Below, piece by piece: positions 38,046-46,504 of a DNA stretch of 64,000 nucleotides. Under the pieces are notes generated by a model. The model had not been told where the DNA came from. It made no database searches and saw only the letters and a program-made list of their open reading frames with translations. A program made the translations under genes and the position numbers. Within the stretch, counting starts at the first letter, position 1; every line of letters begins with the position of its first letter. The stretch spans positions 59,387-123,386 of the forward strand of contig CAVWNW010000009.1 in assembly GCA_963756425.1 (NCBI GenBank), written 5' to 3'. Source of the DNA: DASQUK01 sp963756425 (GTDB lineage: Bacteria > Actinomycetota > Acidimicrobiia > Acidimicrobiales > VFJN01).

Positions 38046-38170
38046 TGTTTCGCCTCGCAACCAGAGGTTGCTCGGCGAGGGTTGGGCCGCCGCCTGCCGG
38101 CGGCGTCGCTCTCCTGTCGCGCGATCGAACGCCGCCCGCACGGCTGGCCGCTTCGGCCATGGAGGGTTGA
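38045..38170 (+). CDS. Relay ORF (41 codons) between nuoH2 and nuoI2
   Basis: TGATG at the nuoH2 stop opens a frame (MFRLATRGCSARVGPPPAGG at the start) that stops one base before the nuoI2 ATG. It runs through repeat family 2 copy 2 and a GCAACC/GGTTGC hairpin. Confidence 0.35.
   Translation: MFRLATRGCSARVGPPPAGGVALLSRDRTPPARLAASAMEG
38082..38124. repeat. Intergenic repeat family 2, copy 2
   Basis: About 43 nt, GCCGCC/GGCGGC hairpin plus TCCTGTCGCGCGA. Homologous to 33462-33503. Confidence 0.6.
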
Positions 38171-38171
38171 T

Positions 38172-38726
38172 ATGGCCAAGTTCTCTGCGCCGAAGGCACC
38201 CGGACTGGTCAAGGGCTTGGGCGTGACGCTCAAGACGATGATAAAGACCACGTTCCCGTCGCGGGGGATGAAGACGCTGATCCCCGCCCCGTCGATCGGC
38301 GCCGCCACTGTCCAGTACCCCCACGAGAAGGAGATGCCCGCGCCCCGCGCCCGGGGCGTCATCGCCCTCAAGGAGGACAACTGCACGGTCTGCATGCTGT
38401 GCGCCCGCAGCTGCCCCGACTGGTGCATCTACATCGAGGGGCACAAGGACACGGCGCCGCCCCGGCGCCCGGGCGGCAAGCCCCGCCAGGTCAACAAGCT
38501 CGACCGGTTCGACATCGACTACGCGCTGTGCATGTACTGCGGCATCTGCGTCGAGGTGTGCCCGTTCGACGCTCTGTTCTGGAGCCCCGAGTACGAGTAC
38601 TCCGAGCTGCGCCTCGCCGACCTGCTCCACGACAAGGACCGCCTCGGCGAGTGGATGCAGACGGTGCCCGACTTCGAGGCCTACGAGGCCGGGTCGGAGC
38701 AGAAGGTGCGCAAGGTCCCTCGCTGA
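38172..38726 (+). CDS. nuoI: NADH-quinone oxidoreductase subunit I, copy 2
   Basis: 184 residues from ATG 38172 (GGAGGG upstream). Two [4Fe-4S] sets: Cys71/74/77/81 and Cys120/123/126/130. Without NuoEFG these clusters may be the electron entry point of the second enzyme, as in ferredoxin-linked 11-subunit complexes. It lacks the His-rich tail of copy 1. Confidence 0.94.
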   Translation: MAKFSAPKAPGLVKGLGVTLKTMIKTTFPSRGMKTLIPAPSIGAATVQYPHEKEMPAPRARGVIALKEDNCTVCMLCARSCPDWCIYIEGHKDTAPPRRPGGKPRQVNKLDRFDIDYALCMYCGICVEVCPFDALFWSPEYEYSELRLADLLHDKDRLGEWMQTVPDFEAYEAGSEQKVRKVPR

Positions 38727-38737
38727 TGCAGAGCTGA
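38726..38737 (+). other. Relay micro-ORF (3 codons) between nuoI2 and nuoJ2
   Basis: TGATG at the nuoI2 stop opens MQS-stop, ending 4 nt before the nuoJ2 ATG. The shortest and least convincing case. Confidence 0.2.
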
Positions 38738-38741
38738 TCAC

Positions 38742-39254
38742 ATGGTTGCCCAGAACATCTTCTTCTACGTGATTGCCGCGGGCATGGTGGGTGCCGCCGT
38801 CGCCGTCGTGACCACGCGCAACGTGGTGCGCGCCGCGCTGTACCTCATCGCCGTGTTCGCGGGCGTCGCCGCGCAGTTCATCCTGCTTGCGGCCGAGTTC
38901 GTTGCCGTCACCCAGGTGCTGATCTACATCGGGGCGATCATGGTGCTGATGCTGTTCGGCATCATGCTGACGCGGGCCGGCATCGGGCGCGACGTCGACA
39001 TGACCAACGACCACTGGTGGGTCGGCCTGGGCACGGCTCTGCTGCTGGCGGGGGTCATGGCGTATGCGCTCATCGACCGCTGGGGCGACGACGCCCTGCC
39101 CGCCGACCGGCAGGTCAACTCGGTCGGCGGTAGCAACACCGCCACGGTGAGCGACTCGATCTTCTCGCAGTACCTGATCCCGTTCGAGATCGTGTCGGTG
39201 CTGCTGCTGGCGGCACTCGTGGGAGCCATCGTCATCGCCCGAAAGGACCGTTGA
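38742..39254 (+). CDS. nuoJ: NADH-quinone oxidoreductase subunit J, copy 2
   Basis: 170 residues. Five helices, with VTQVLIYIGAIMVLMLFGIM as the conserved TM3 region. Normal length, no charged tail. Confidence 0.93.
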   Translation: MVAQNIFFYVIAAGMVGAAVAVVTTRNVVRAALYLIAVFAGVAAQFILLAAEFVAVTQVLIYIGAIMVLMLFGIMLTRAGIGRDVDMTNDHWWVGLGTALLLAGVMAYALIDRWGDDALPADRQVNSVGGSNTATVSDSIFSQYLIPFEIVSVLLLAALVGAIVIARKDR

Positions 39255-39266
39255 GGGGGCAGCGCG

Positions 39267-39575
39267 ATGAACGACCTGATGCTCAACCAGTTCCTGCTGC
39301 TGGCGGCGATCCTGTTCGCGATCGGCGTCTACGGGGTCATCGCCCGCAAGAACACGGTGATGGTGCTGATGTCGATCGAGCTGATCCTCAACGCCGTCAA
39401 CATCAACCTGCTGACGTTCGGCGCCGCCAACGCCGACGTCGCCGGCGCCGTGTTCGCCCTGTTCGTGATCGCCGTGGCCGCGGCCGAGGTGGGCGTCGGT
39501 CTGGCGATGGTGCTGATCATCTACCGCAACCGCCAGAGCGTCGACCTCGACGAGGTCGACTCCATGAGGGGATAG
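39267..39575 (+). CDS. nuoK: NADH-quinone oxidoreductase subunit K, copy 2
   Basis: 102 residues, 12 nt after nuoJ2 with GAGGGGG as ribosome site. Three helices with glutamates in VLMSIELILNAVN and VAAAEVGVGLAMVL. Confidence 0.94.
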   Translation: MNDLMLNQFLLLAAILFAIGVYGVIARKNTVMVLMSIELILNAVNINLLTFGAANADVAGAVFALFVIAVAAAEVGVGLAMVLIIYRNRQSVDLDEVDSMRG

Positions 39576-39582
39576 GCGCAGC

Positions 39583-41719
39583 GTGCTCGAGCAGGCCTGG
39601 ATCATCCCCGTCATTCCCGCGGTCTCGTTCTTCCTGATCCTGCTGTTCGGGAAGCGGCTCCCGCGCAAGGGGAGCGAGCTCGGCATCGCCGCCGTGGGTG
39701 CCGCGTTCGTGCTCGCGGTCGTGACGCAGGTGCAGTGGTTCCAGCATGTCAACGACGCGGAGCACGAGTCGGAGCCCGCCGAGGAGCATGCCGCCGCCGT
39801 CGTCGACGTCGACAGCGAGACCGCGGCGCCGCCCCAGGAGGGTGAGCCCGCGGCCGAGTCCGAGGAGCATGCCTCGATCGAACCGGTGACGCGGCGAGTG
39901 GGACTGGTTCCAGTTCGGCGAGCGCGAGGTCCACGTCGGCACGCTCATCGACGGTCCAGCCGTGGTGATGCTGATCGTCGTCACCGTGGTTTCGCTGCTG
40001 GTCCACGTCTACTCGACCGACTACGTGGCGGGCGATCGCCGCTACACCCACTTCTTCGCGTTCCTGTCGCTGTTCACCGCGTCGATGCTGGGCCTGGTGA
40101 TGTCCAGCAGCACCCTGCAACTCATGATCTGTTGGGAGCTGGTCGGCGTCTGTTCCTTCGTGCTCATCGGCCACTGGTGGGAGGAGAAGGCGAACAGCGA
40201 CGCCGCCCTCAAGGCGTTCATCACCAACCGCGTGGGCGACATCGGCCTCATCGTGGGCGTGATCATCCTGTTCTTCGCCGCGGGACAGACCTTCGACATC
40301 CTCGACATCAACACCCGGGCGCTCAACGGGGACATCAGCCACCTGGCGCTGCTGGTGGCGTCGTGCTCGCTGATCGCCGCTGTCATGTCGAAGTCGGGCC
40401 AGTTCATCCTGCACACGTGGCTCCCCGACGCCATGGCCGGTCCCACGCCGGTGTCCGCCCTCATCCACGCCGCCACCATGGTCGTGGCCGGCATCTACAT
40501 GGTCGCCCGGCTGTACGGGGTCTTCTGGGAGGGCCTGTCGATCGGCACCTCCAGCATCAACCTCCTCGCGCTCGTCGGCGGCGTGACCGTGCTGGGTGGG
40601 GCGGGGCTGGCGTTCGTGCAGTACGACATCAAGCGGGTCCTCGCGTACTCCACGGTGTCGCAGCTCGGGTACATGGTGATGGCCCTCGGCGTCGGCGCCT
40701 GGACCGCGGCGCTGTTCCACCTGTTCACCCACGCGTTCTTCAAGGCCTGCCTGTTCCTCGGCTCCGGGTCGGTCAGCCACTCCGTCCACAGCTTCGACAT
40801 GCGGGAGATGGGCGGCCTGCGCAAGCCCATGCCGCAGACCTACAAGACGTTCATCATCGCCACCGGCGCCCTCATCGGCATCTTCCCGTTGGCGGGGTTC
40901 TGGTCGAAGGACGAGATCCTGGCGGGTGCGTCGCAGCTCGGCGGCGCCGGCAACTACCGGATCTTCATGGTCGTCGGCATCATCGGCGCGCTCATGACCG
41001 CCGTCTACATGACGCGGTGCGTGTACCTCACCTTCTTCGGCGAGTACCGGGGTCACGGCCATCCCCACGAGTCGGGGCCGCGCATCGTCGCCCCGCTGTG
41101 GATCCTGGCCACCCTCGGCGTGTTCGCCGGGCTGGTCAACCTGCCCTCGGCGCTGGCCCCCGACAGCGTCGAGCTGCGGTTCGAGCACTACTACGAACCG
41201 GTTGGCGCGTACTTCCCGAGCATCGTGCCCAGCTTCGCCCACCCCGAGTTCTCCTGGGGCATCGCCATCGTGAGCACGCTGATCGCCGTGCTGGGCATCG
41301 GCATCGGTATCGCCTGGTACACCGGCCGGATCGCGCTGCGGGGCGTCAGCGAGCGCAACGCCCTGGCTCACGCCGGCTACACGACGCTGGTCAACAAGTA
41401 CTACTTCGACCACCTCTACACGGATGTGATCGCGGCCGGCACCAAGGGACCGGTCGCCCGGGGCGTCAACTGGTTCAACCAGAACGTGATCGACGGGGTG
41501 GTCAACGGCGCCGGCCGGCTCGCCACCTCCTCCGGCCGATGGGTCTACACGCACGTCGACCAGCAGGTCGTCGACGGGGCCGTCAACGGCTCCGCCACCG
41601 CCGCCCAGAGCGGCGGCCAGGTCTTCCGCCAGCTCACGTCCGGCAAGGTGCAGCAGTACGGCGCCCTCCTCTTCGGGGCGGCGGCGCTGTTCGCCGGCGT
41701 ATTCATCGTCTTCGTTTGA
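39583..41719 (+). CDS. nuoL: NADH-quinone oxidoreductase subunit L, copy 2, split by a +1 frameshift
   Basis: The first about 104 codons read from GTG 39583 and include the first two helices and a long Glu/His-rich loop. Family similarity then moves to the +1 frame near 39892-39899 (WDWFQFGEREVHVGTLIDGP) and continues to 41719, with LPDAMAGPTPVSALIHAATM and the lateral helix. The +1 frame has a TGA at 39887-39889, so the switch must occur between there and about 39899, next to CGG-CGA-GTG. A sequencing error, a disabling mutation or programmed frameshifting are all possible. If joined, the protein is about 711 residues. Confidence 0.85.
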
Positions 41720-41736
41720 TTGGTAGAACCCGATGA
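41716..41736 (+). other. Relay micro-ORF (6 codons) between nuoL2 and nuoM2
   Basis: TTG overlaps the nuoL2 TGA (TTGA) and the TGA overlaps the nuoM2 ATG (ATGA). The peptide would be MIGRTR. Confidence 0.35.
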
Positions 41737-43292
41737 ACAATGAGTTCCTGACCGACTGGGGCCTGACCCTCATGGTGTTCCTGCCGGCGGCAGGGGCGTT
41801 GGTGATGCTGCTCATCCCCAAGGCCGAAGAGCAGGCGCACAAGTGGCTCTCGCTGGTCGCGGTGTTCGCCAGCGCCGCCATGGGCGTCGCCGTGCTGGCG
41901 GACTTCAACTACGACCGCACCGCCGAGCTGCAGTTCATCGTCAACAAGCCGTGGATCGACGTCATCAACGCCCGCTACTTCGTCGGCATCGACGGGCTGT
42001 CGGTGCCGCTCGTGGCGCTGACCCTGCTGATCACGCCGCTGTGCATCATCTACAGCTGGAACCACTTCCCCGAGCCGCGCAATCCCAAGGCGTTCCTCAT
42101 CCTGCTGCTCGTCCTGCAGACCGGCATGCTCGGAACCTTCGTGGCCCAGGACCTCATCCTGTTCTTCGTCTTCTTCGAGGTCGTGTTGCTGCCGATGTAC
42201 TTCCTGATCGGCGTGTGGGGGGCCGAGCAACGCCAGTACGCGGCCATCAAGTTCTTCCTGTTCACGCTGTTCGGGTCGGCGCTGATGATCATCAGCTTCC
42301 TGGCCCTGTACTTCGTGGGTGGCGAGACGTTCGTCATCCCCGAGCTGGCCCGCAACATCTCCGACCCGGCCGCAGCGGGCATCGAGGCGATCCCGCTGGC
42401 GACGCAGGTGCTCATCTTCGGCGGCATGTTCATGGGCTTCGGCATCAAGGTGCCGATCTTCCCGTTCCACACCTGGCTGCCCGACGCCCACACCCAGGCC
42501 CCCACGGTCGGCTCGGTCATCCTGGCCGCGATCCTGCTGAAGCTCGGCACCTACGGCTTCATCCGGGTGGCGCTGCCGATCCTGCCCGAGGCCGCCGTCG
42601 AGTGGGCGCCGTACATCGGCGCACTCGCGGTCATCGGCATCATCTACGGCGCCCTGGCGTGCCTGGCGCAGACCGACATGAAGCGGCTCATCGCCTTCTC
42701 GTCGGTGTCGCACATGGGGTTCGTCATGCTCGGCATCGCCACCCTCACCGACTTCGGACTCAACGCCGCCGTCATGGGCATGGTCGCCCACGGGATCATC
42801 ACCGGCATGTTGTTCTTCCTGGCCGGATCGGTGAAGGAGCGCTACCACACGCTGGACATCCATCGGCTGGGCGGCATCCTGGTCAAGGCGCCCCGCATGG
42901 GCTGGATCCTCGGATTCACGGCCATGGCCTCGCTGGGCCTGCCCGGGCTCGCCGGGTTCTGGGGCGAGTTCCCGGCGATCCTGTCGGCCTACAACCCTGG
43001 GGCCGGCCTGTCCGCGGTGACCTTCCGCGTCTACATGGTCATCGCCGCCCTGGGGACGGTGTTCGCCGCGGGCTACCTGCTGTGGCTGTACCAGCGGACG
43101 TCGTTCGGCGTCCCCACCGACGAGTTCGAGGACGAGGCCATCCCCGACGTGCAGGTGCCCGAGTGGATCGCCTGGGTGCCGATGCTGGTGCTCATCCTCG
43201 TGATCGGCGTCTACCCCAACGTCGTGTTCCGCGTCACCGACGACCAGCTCACCTCGGTGGCGCAGATGGTCGCGTCGGCGGTGGGGGGCTGA
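41733..43292 (+). CDS. nuoM: NADH-quinone oxidoreductase subunit M, copy 2
   Basis: 519 residues. Antiporter-like pump with FFVFFEVVLLPMYFLIGVWG and PIFPFHTWLPDAHTQAPTVG. It lacks the insertion present in copy 1. Confidence 0.95.
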   Translation: MNNEFLTDWGLTLMVFLPAAGALVMLLIPKAEEQAHKWLSLVAVFASAAMGVAVLADFNYDRTAELQFIVNKPWIDVINARYFVGIDGLSVPLVALTLLITPLCIIYSWNHFPEPRNPKAFLILLLVLQTGMLGTFVAQDLILFFVFFEVVLLPMYFLIGVWGAEQRQYAAIKFFLFTLFGSALMIISFLALYFVGGETFVIPELARNISDPAAAGIEAIPLATQVLIFGGMFMGFGIKVPIFPFHTWLPDAHTQAPTVGSVILAAILLKLGTYGFIRVALPILPEAAVEWAPYIGALAVIGIIYGALACLAQTDMKRLIAFSSVSHMGFVMLGIATLTDFGLNAAVMGMVAHGIITGMLFFLAGSVKERYHTLDIHRLGGILVKAPRMGWILGFTAMASLGLPGLAGFWGEFPAILSAYNPGAGLSAVTFRVYMVIAALGTVFAAGYLLWLYQRTSFGVPTDEFEDEAIPDVQVPEWIAWVPMLVLILVIGVYPNVVFRVTDDQLTSVAQMVASAVGG

Positions 43293-43294
43293 CC

Positions 43295-43342
43295 GTGCGT
43301 TCGCGCCCGACCGCGACCGACGCGGGTGAGACCGCCGGCTGA
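43295..43342 (+). other. Relay micro-ORF (15 codons) between nuoM2 and nuoN2
   Basis: GTG begins 2 nt after the nuoM2 stop, and the TGA overlaps the nuoN2 ATG (TGATG). The peptide would be MRSRPTATDAGETAG. Confidence 0.35.
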
Positions 43343-44856
43343 TGCTCGGTTTCCTCTCCCTCCTGGCGCAGGACGACGGCGGCTTCGTCCGGCCGGTGAT
43401 CGACTGGCATGCCGTCGCCCCCGAGCTGGTGCTCACAGCCGTGCTGTGCATCGTGCTCGTGGCCGACCTGTTCCTCCCCGAGGACCGCAAGGCGCTGCTG
43501 CCGTCGCTGGCCGGGCTCGGGCTGCTGGCGGCGCTGATCCCGGTGCTCACGCTGGCCGTCGACGGGGCCGACCGCTCGATGTTCGGCGGCGCCTACGTGG
43601 TCGACAACTTCGCCCTGGTGGTCAAGGCGCTGTTCCTGGTTGCCGGCTACGTCACCGTCCTCCAGTCGACCAACTACATCGCCGAGGGCGATTACCCCGA
43701 GGGCGAGTACTACTTCCTCTTGCTGTCGTCGATCCTGGGCATGACGGTCATGGGATCGGCGCGCGACCTGGTGACGATCTTCGTCGCCCTGGAGCTCCTG
43801 TCGATCCCGGTCTACCTCCTGGCTGGCTGGCGCAAGCGCGATCCCAAGGGCAACGAGGCGGGCGCCAAGTACTACCTGATGGGGGTGTTCGCCAGCGGCG
43901 TGCTGCTGTACGGCATGTCGCTGCTCTACGGCGTGGCCGGCAGCACCAAGCTGTCCGACATCGGCGCGGCCCTGGCGGGCGCGGAGAGCGTGCCGGCGAT
44001 CACGCTGGCCATCGTGTTCTGCATCGCGGGATTCGGCTTCAAGGTGTCGGCCGTCCCGTTCCACACGTGGGCGCCCGACACGTACGAGGGCGCGCCGACC
44101 CCGATCACCGCATTCCTCTCCGTGTCGTCCAAGGCAGCGGGCTTCGTCGCCCTGCTGCAGCTGGTGATCATCGGGTTCGCCGAGCGGTCCGACGTGGTGC
44201 GGCCGCTGATGTGGGTCCTCGCGGCACTGTCGATGACGATCGGCAACGTCGTGGCCTTGCGCCAGACGAACGTGGTCCGGATGCTCGCGTACTCGGGGAT
44301 CTCGCAGGCCGGGTTCATGCTGGCGCCGCTGGCGGTGGTCGGGCAGATCGGCGACGACACGCTCACGGCGATCGTCACCTACCTCGTGATCTACGCGGCG
44401 ATGAACCTGGGGGCCTTCACGGTGGTGATGGCCGTGGCGCGCAAGACCGGCAGCGCCGACGTGAAGAGTTTCGGCGGCCTGTTCGAGTACGCACCCTCGC
44501 TCGCCGTGCTGATGTCGGTCTTCCTGTTCTCGCTGGCCGGGATCCCCCCGTTGGCGGGCTGGCTGGCGAAGTTCGTCGCGTTCCGGGCGGTGATCGACGC
44601 CGACACCGGGTGGGCGTACGCGTTGGCGGTGGTGATGGCCGTCAACTCGGTCATCGCGCTCGCGTACTACGCGAACATCGCCAAGGAGATGTGGATGAAC
44701 CCCGCGCCCGGCGGCGACAAGACGCCGGTGCGGGTACCGGTGTCGCTCACCGCGGCGCTCGCCATCACCGGTGCGTTCACGCTGGTGTTCGGCATCACGC
44801 AGTGGGCCACCGAGCTGGGCGACATGGCCAGCTTCGTGGCGAACATCGGCCCCTAG
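43342..44856 (+). CDS. nuoN: NADH-quinone oxidoreductase subunit N, copy 2
   Basis: 504 residues. Antiporter-like pump with VSAVPFHTWAPDTYEGAPTP and DLVTIFVALELLSIPVYLLA. Last nuo gene of the 11-subunit operon. The stop codon lies in the left arm of an inverted repeat. Confidence 0.95.
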   Translation: MLGFLSLLAQDDGGFVRPVIDWHAVAPELVLTAVLCIVLVADLFLPEDRKALLPSLAGLGLLAALIPVLTLAVDGADRSMFGGAYVVDNFALVVKALFLVAGYVTVLQSTNYIAEGDYPEGEYYFLLLSSILGMTVMGSARDLVTIFVALELLSIPVYLLAGWRKRDPKGNEAGAKYYLMGVFASGVLLYGMSLLYGVAGSTKLSDIGAALAGAESVPAITLAIVFCIAGFGFKVSAVPFHTWAPDTYEGAPTPITAFLSVSSKAAGFVALLQLVIIGFAERSDVVRPLMWVLAALSMTIGNVVALRQTNVVRMLAYSGISQAGFMLAPLAVVGQIGDDTLTAIVTYLVIYAAMNLGAFTVVMAVARKTGSADVKSFGGLFEYAPSLAVLMSVFLFSLAGIPPLAGWLAKFVAFRAVIDADTGWAYALAVVMAVNSVIALAYYANIAKEMWMNPAPGGDKTPVRVPVSLTAALAITGAFTLVFGITQWATELGDMASFVANIGP

Positions 44857-44882
44857 TGGGCCCTCGCGGAAGCGCCCACTAG
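44853..44882. terminator. Perfect 9-bp inverted repeat on the nuoN2 stop codon
   Basis: CTAGTGGGC (44853-44861) pairs with GCCCACTAG (44874-44882). It may attenuate rather than end transcription, because the next gene begins 8 nt later with AGAGGGGG as ribosome site. GTG 44856 also opens an 8-codon frame ending in the right arm. Confidence 0.5.
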
Positions 44883-44890
44883 AGGGGGCC

Positions 44891-46039
44891 GTGACCGTCG
44901 CCCAGCGCATCGCCGCCGAGATCCGCCGGCACGGGCCGCGGCCCCTGGAGCGGGTGCTCGACATCGCGCTCTACGACCCCACCGACGGGTTCTACGAAAC
45001 CGGTGGCCGGTCGGGTGCCCGCCAGGGCGACTTCCTCACCAGCCCTGAGGTGGGGCCGCTGTTCGGCGCTGTGGTGGGCCGGGCGCTCGACGGTTGGTGG
45101 CGAGACATGGGGGCGCCCGACCCGTTCGTCGTGGTCGACGCCGGCGCCGGACCCGGCTCGCTGTGCCGTGCCGTGCTGGCCTCCGCCCCCGACTGCGCGG
45201 CTGCCCTGCGGTACGTCCTGGTCGAACGCTCGGCCGCGCTGCGGCGGCTGCAAGCGCAGGGGCTGCCCCTGGAGGACCCGGCCCTTGCCTTCGCCCCGGT
45301 CGACCCCGACACCGAGGCGCCGGTGCCCGAAGCGGTGCGCGGGCCGATCTGTGTCAGCCTCGCCGAGCTCCCGCGTGTCAACGGACCGGCCGTGGTGCTG
45401 GCCAACGAGCTGGTCGACAACCTGCCCTTCGGCCTGGCCGAGCGCCGCGCCGGCGAGTGGTGGGAGGTACGCGTCGATCTCGGCGGGGCCCAGGGCCCGG
45501 CGCCCCCGGCCGCGTTCGTCCAGGTGCTGGTGCCGCTCGAGGGCGAACGGGCCGAGCTGCTGGACCGCCTGGTGCCCGACCCGGCCAACTACGCACGGGT
45601 CCCGCTGCAGGATGCAGCCAGGGCCTGGCTGCGAGACGCTCTGGCGGTCGCGGGTGCGCGGGGTCGCGTGGTGGTGATCGACTACGCGGCGACAACCGCC
45701 GGGCTCGCCGGCCGCCCCCAGGACCAGTGGGTCCGCACCTACCGCGGGCACCGCCATGGTGTCGGCGTGCTCGAGAACCTGGGCCAGCAGGACGTCACGT
45801 GCGAGGTGGCGGTCGACCAGCTGGCGACGGTGAGGCGACCGCTCATCGATCGGACCCAGGCGGAGTGGCTCCGAGCGTGGGGCATCGACCAGCTGGTCGC
45901 CGAGGGCCGCGCCGAGTGGGGCGAGCGCGCCCAGGTCGGCGACCTCGCCGCCATCAAGGCCCGCAGCCGCATCAGCGAGTCCGATGCGCTGCTGGATCCC
46001 GCCGGCCTCGGTGGCTTCCGGGTCCTCGAATGGGGCTGA
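44891..46039 (+). CDS. SAM-dependent methyltransferase, MidA/NDUFAF7 family
   Basis: 382 residues from GTG 44891. GDFLTSPEVGPLFG and the SAM-binding VVVDAGAGPGSLCRAVL are the family signatures. The human member NDUFAF7 methylates an arginine of the NuoD-type subunit early in complex I assembly. Its place directly after nuoN2 fits such a role here; the actual substrate (NuoD1, NuoD2 or both) is inferred. Confidence 0.85.
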   Translation: MTVAQRIAAEIRRHGPRPLERVLDIALYDPTDGFYETGGRSGARQGDFLTSPEVGPLFGAVVGRALDGWWRDMGAPDPFVVVDAGAGPGSLCRAVLASAPDCAAALRYVLVERSAALRRLQAQGLPLEDPALAFAPVDPDTEAPVPEAVRGPICVSLAELPRVNGPAVVLANELVDNLPFGLAERRAGEWWEVRVDLGGAQGPAPPAAFVQVLVPLEGERAELLDRLVPDPANYARVPLQDAARAWLRDALAVAGARGRVVVIDYAATTAGLAGRPQDQWVRTYRGHRHGVGVLENLGQQDVTCEVAVDQLATVRRPLIDRTQAEWLRAWGIDQLVAEGRAEWGERAQVGDLAAIKARSRISESDALLDPAGLGGFRVLEWG

Positions 46040-46048
46040 GGGAGTGGT

Positions 46049-46160
46049 GGGGCCGGCGGTGACGTCCGTCCGCCGCCGGGACAGCGCACCCGGCCGTCGA
46101 TGAGCGCTGCCGCCTGCGCTCGGGGAAGCGGTAGCGGCAGGCTCACGAACCGCCGGCCCC
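46049..46160. repeat. 112-nt nested inverted repeat between convergent genes
   Basis: GGGGCCGGCGGT (46049-46060) is exactly complementary to ACCGCCGGCCCC (46149-46160). Inside it, CTGCCGC and GCGGCAG, flanked by GAGC and GCTC, form a second stem. Probably a two-way terminator, but larger than needed. Confidence 0.6.
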
Positions 46161-46168
46161 AAACCTGT

Positions 46169-46405
46169 TCAACGGACCGGCACCCGCCGGGAGCCGGGCA
46201 GGAACTCGTCGTGCTCCGGGTCAAACTGGTCGGACTGCGTGGTGCCGCAGCTCGAGGCTCGCGCCGGCGGTGCGGGTGACGTCGCCGCGACATGCGGACC
46301 GCCGGCCGTCTCCGTCGTCTCGTCGTCGTCGCACGCCGCCAGCATCCCGACCGCCAGCAATGCCGGAGTCGCCATCACCGCTGTTGCCTTCAGTGTCCGC
46401 CTCAT
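46169..46405 (-). CDS. Small predicted lipoprotein
   Basis: 78 residues from ATG 46405 with AGGAGG upstream. A signal peptide ends in the lipobox MLAAC (Cys25), followed by an acidic DDDETTE stretch and a short tail with one more Cys. No family recognised. Codon context and a strong ribosome site support a real gene. Confidence 0.65.
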   Translation of the reverse strand: MRRTLKATAVMATPALLAVGMLAACDDDETTETAGGPHVAATSPAPPARASSCGTTQSDQFDPEHDEFLPGSRRVPVR

Positions 46406-46504
46406 GTCCTCGCCTCCTGGTCATCAGGACCTTCGAGGCGAACGTACGAAGCGGGACGCGGCTTGCCATCGGGCGGCTGCCCCATTCGGGTGCGCCCGGG
46501 TGAC

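Noticed and set aside
39267..39275. A relay micro-ORF at nuoJ2-nuoK2
   Set aside because: The gap is 12 nt with a clear GAGGGGG ribosome site, and no frame joins the stop and the start. It is noted as the widest unbridged junction.
36897..39752. A 951-codon open frame on the minus strand, and others like it (26019-27890, 20673-22883, 574-1590)
   Set aside because: They lie antisense to well recognised nuo, nuoG and hemB genes and are rich in Arg, His, Gly and Asp with no domain pattern. This is the usual mirror effect of high GC at third codon positions.
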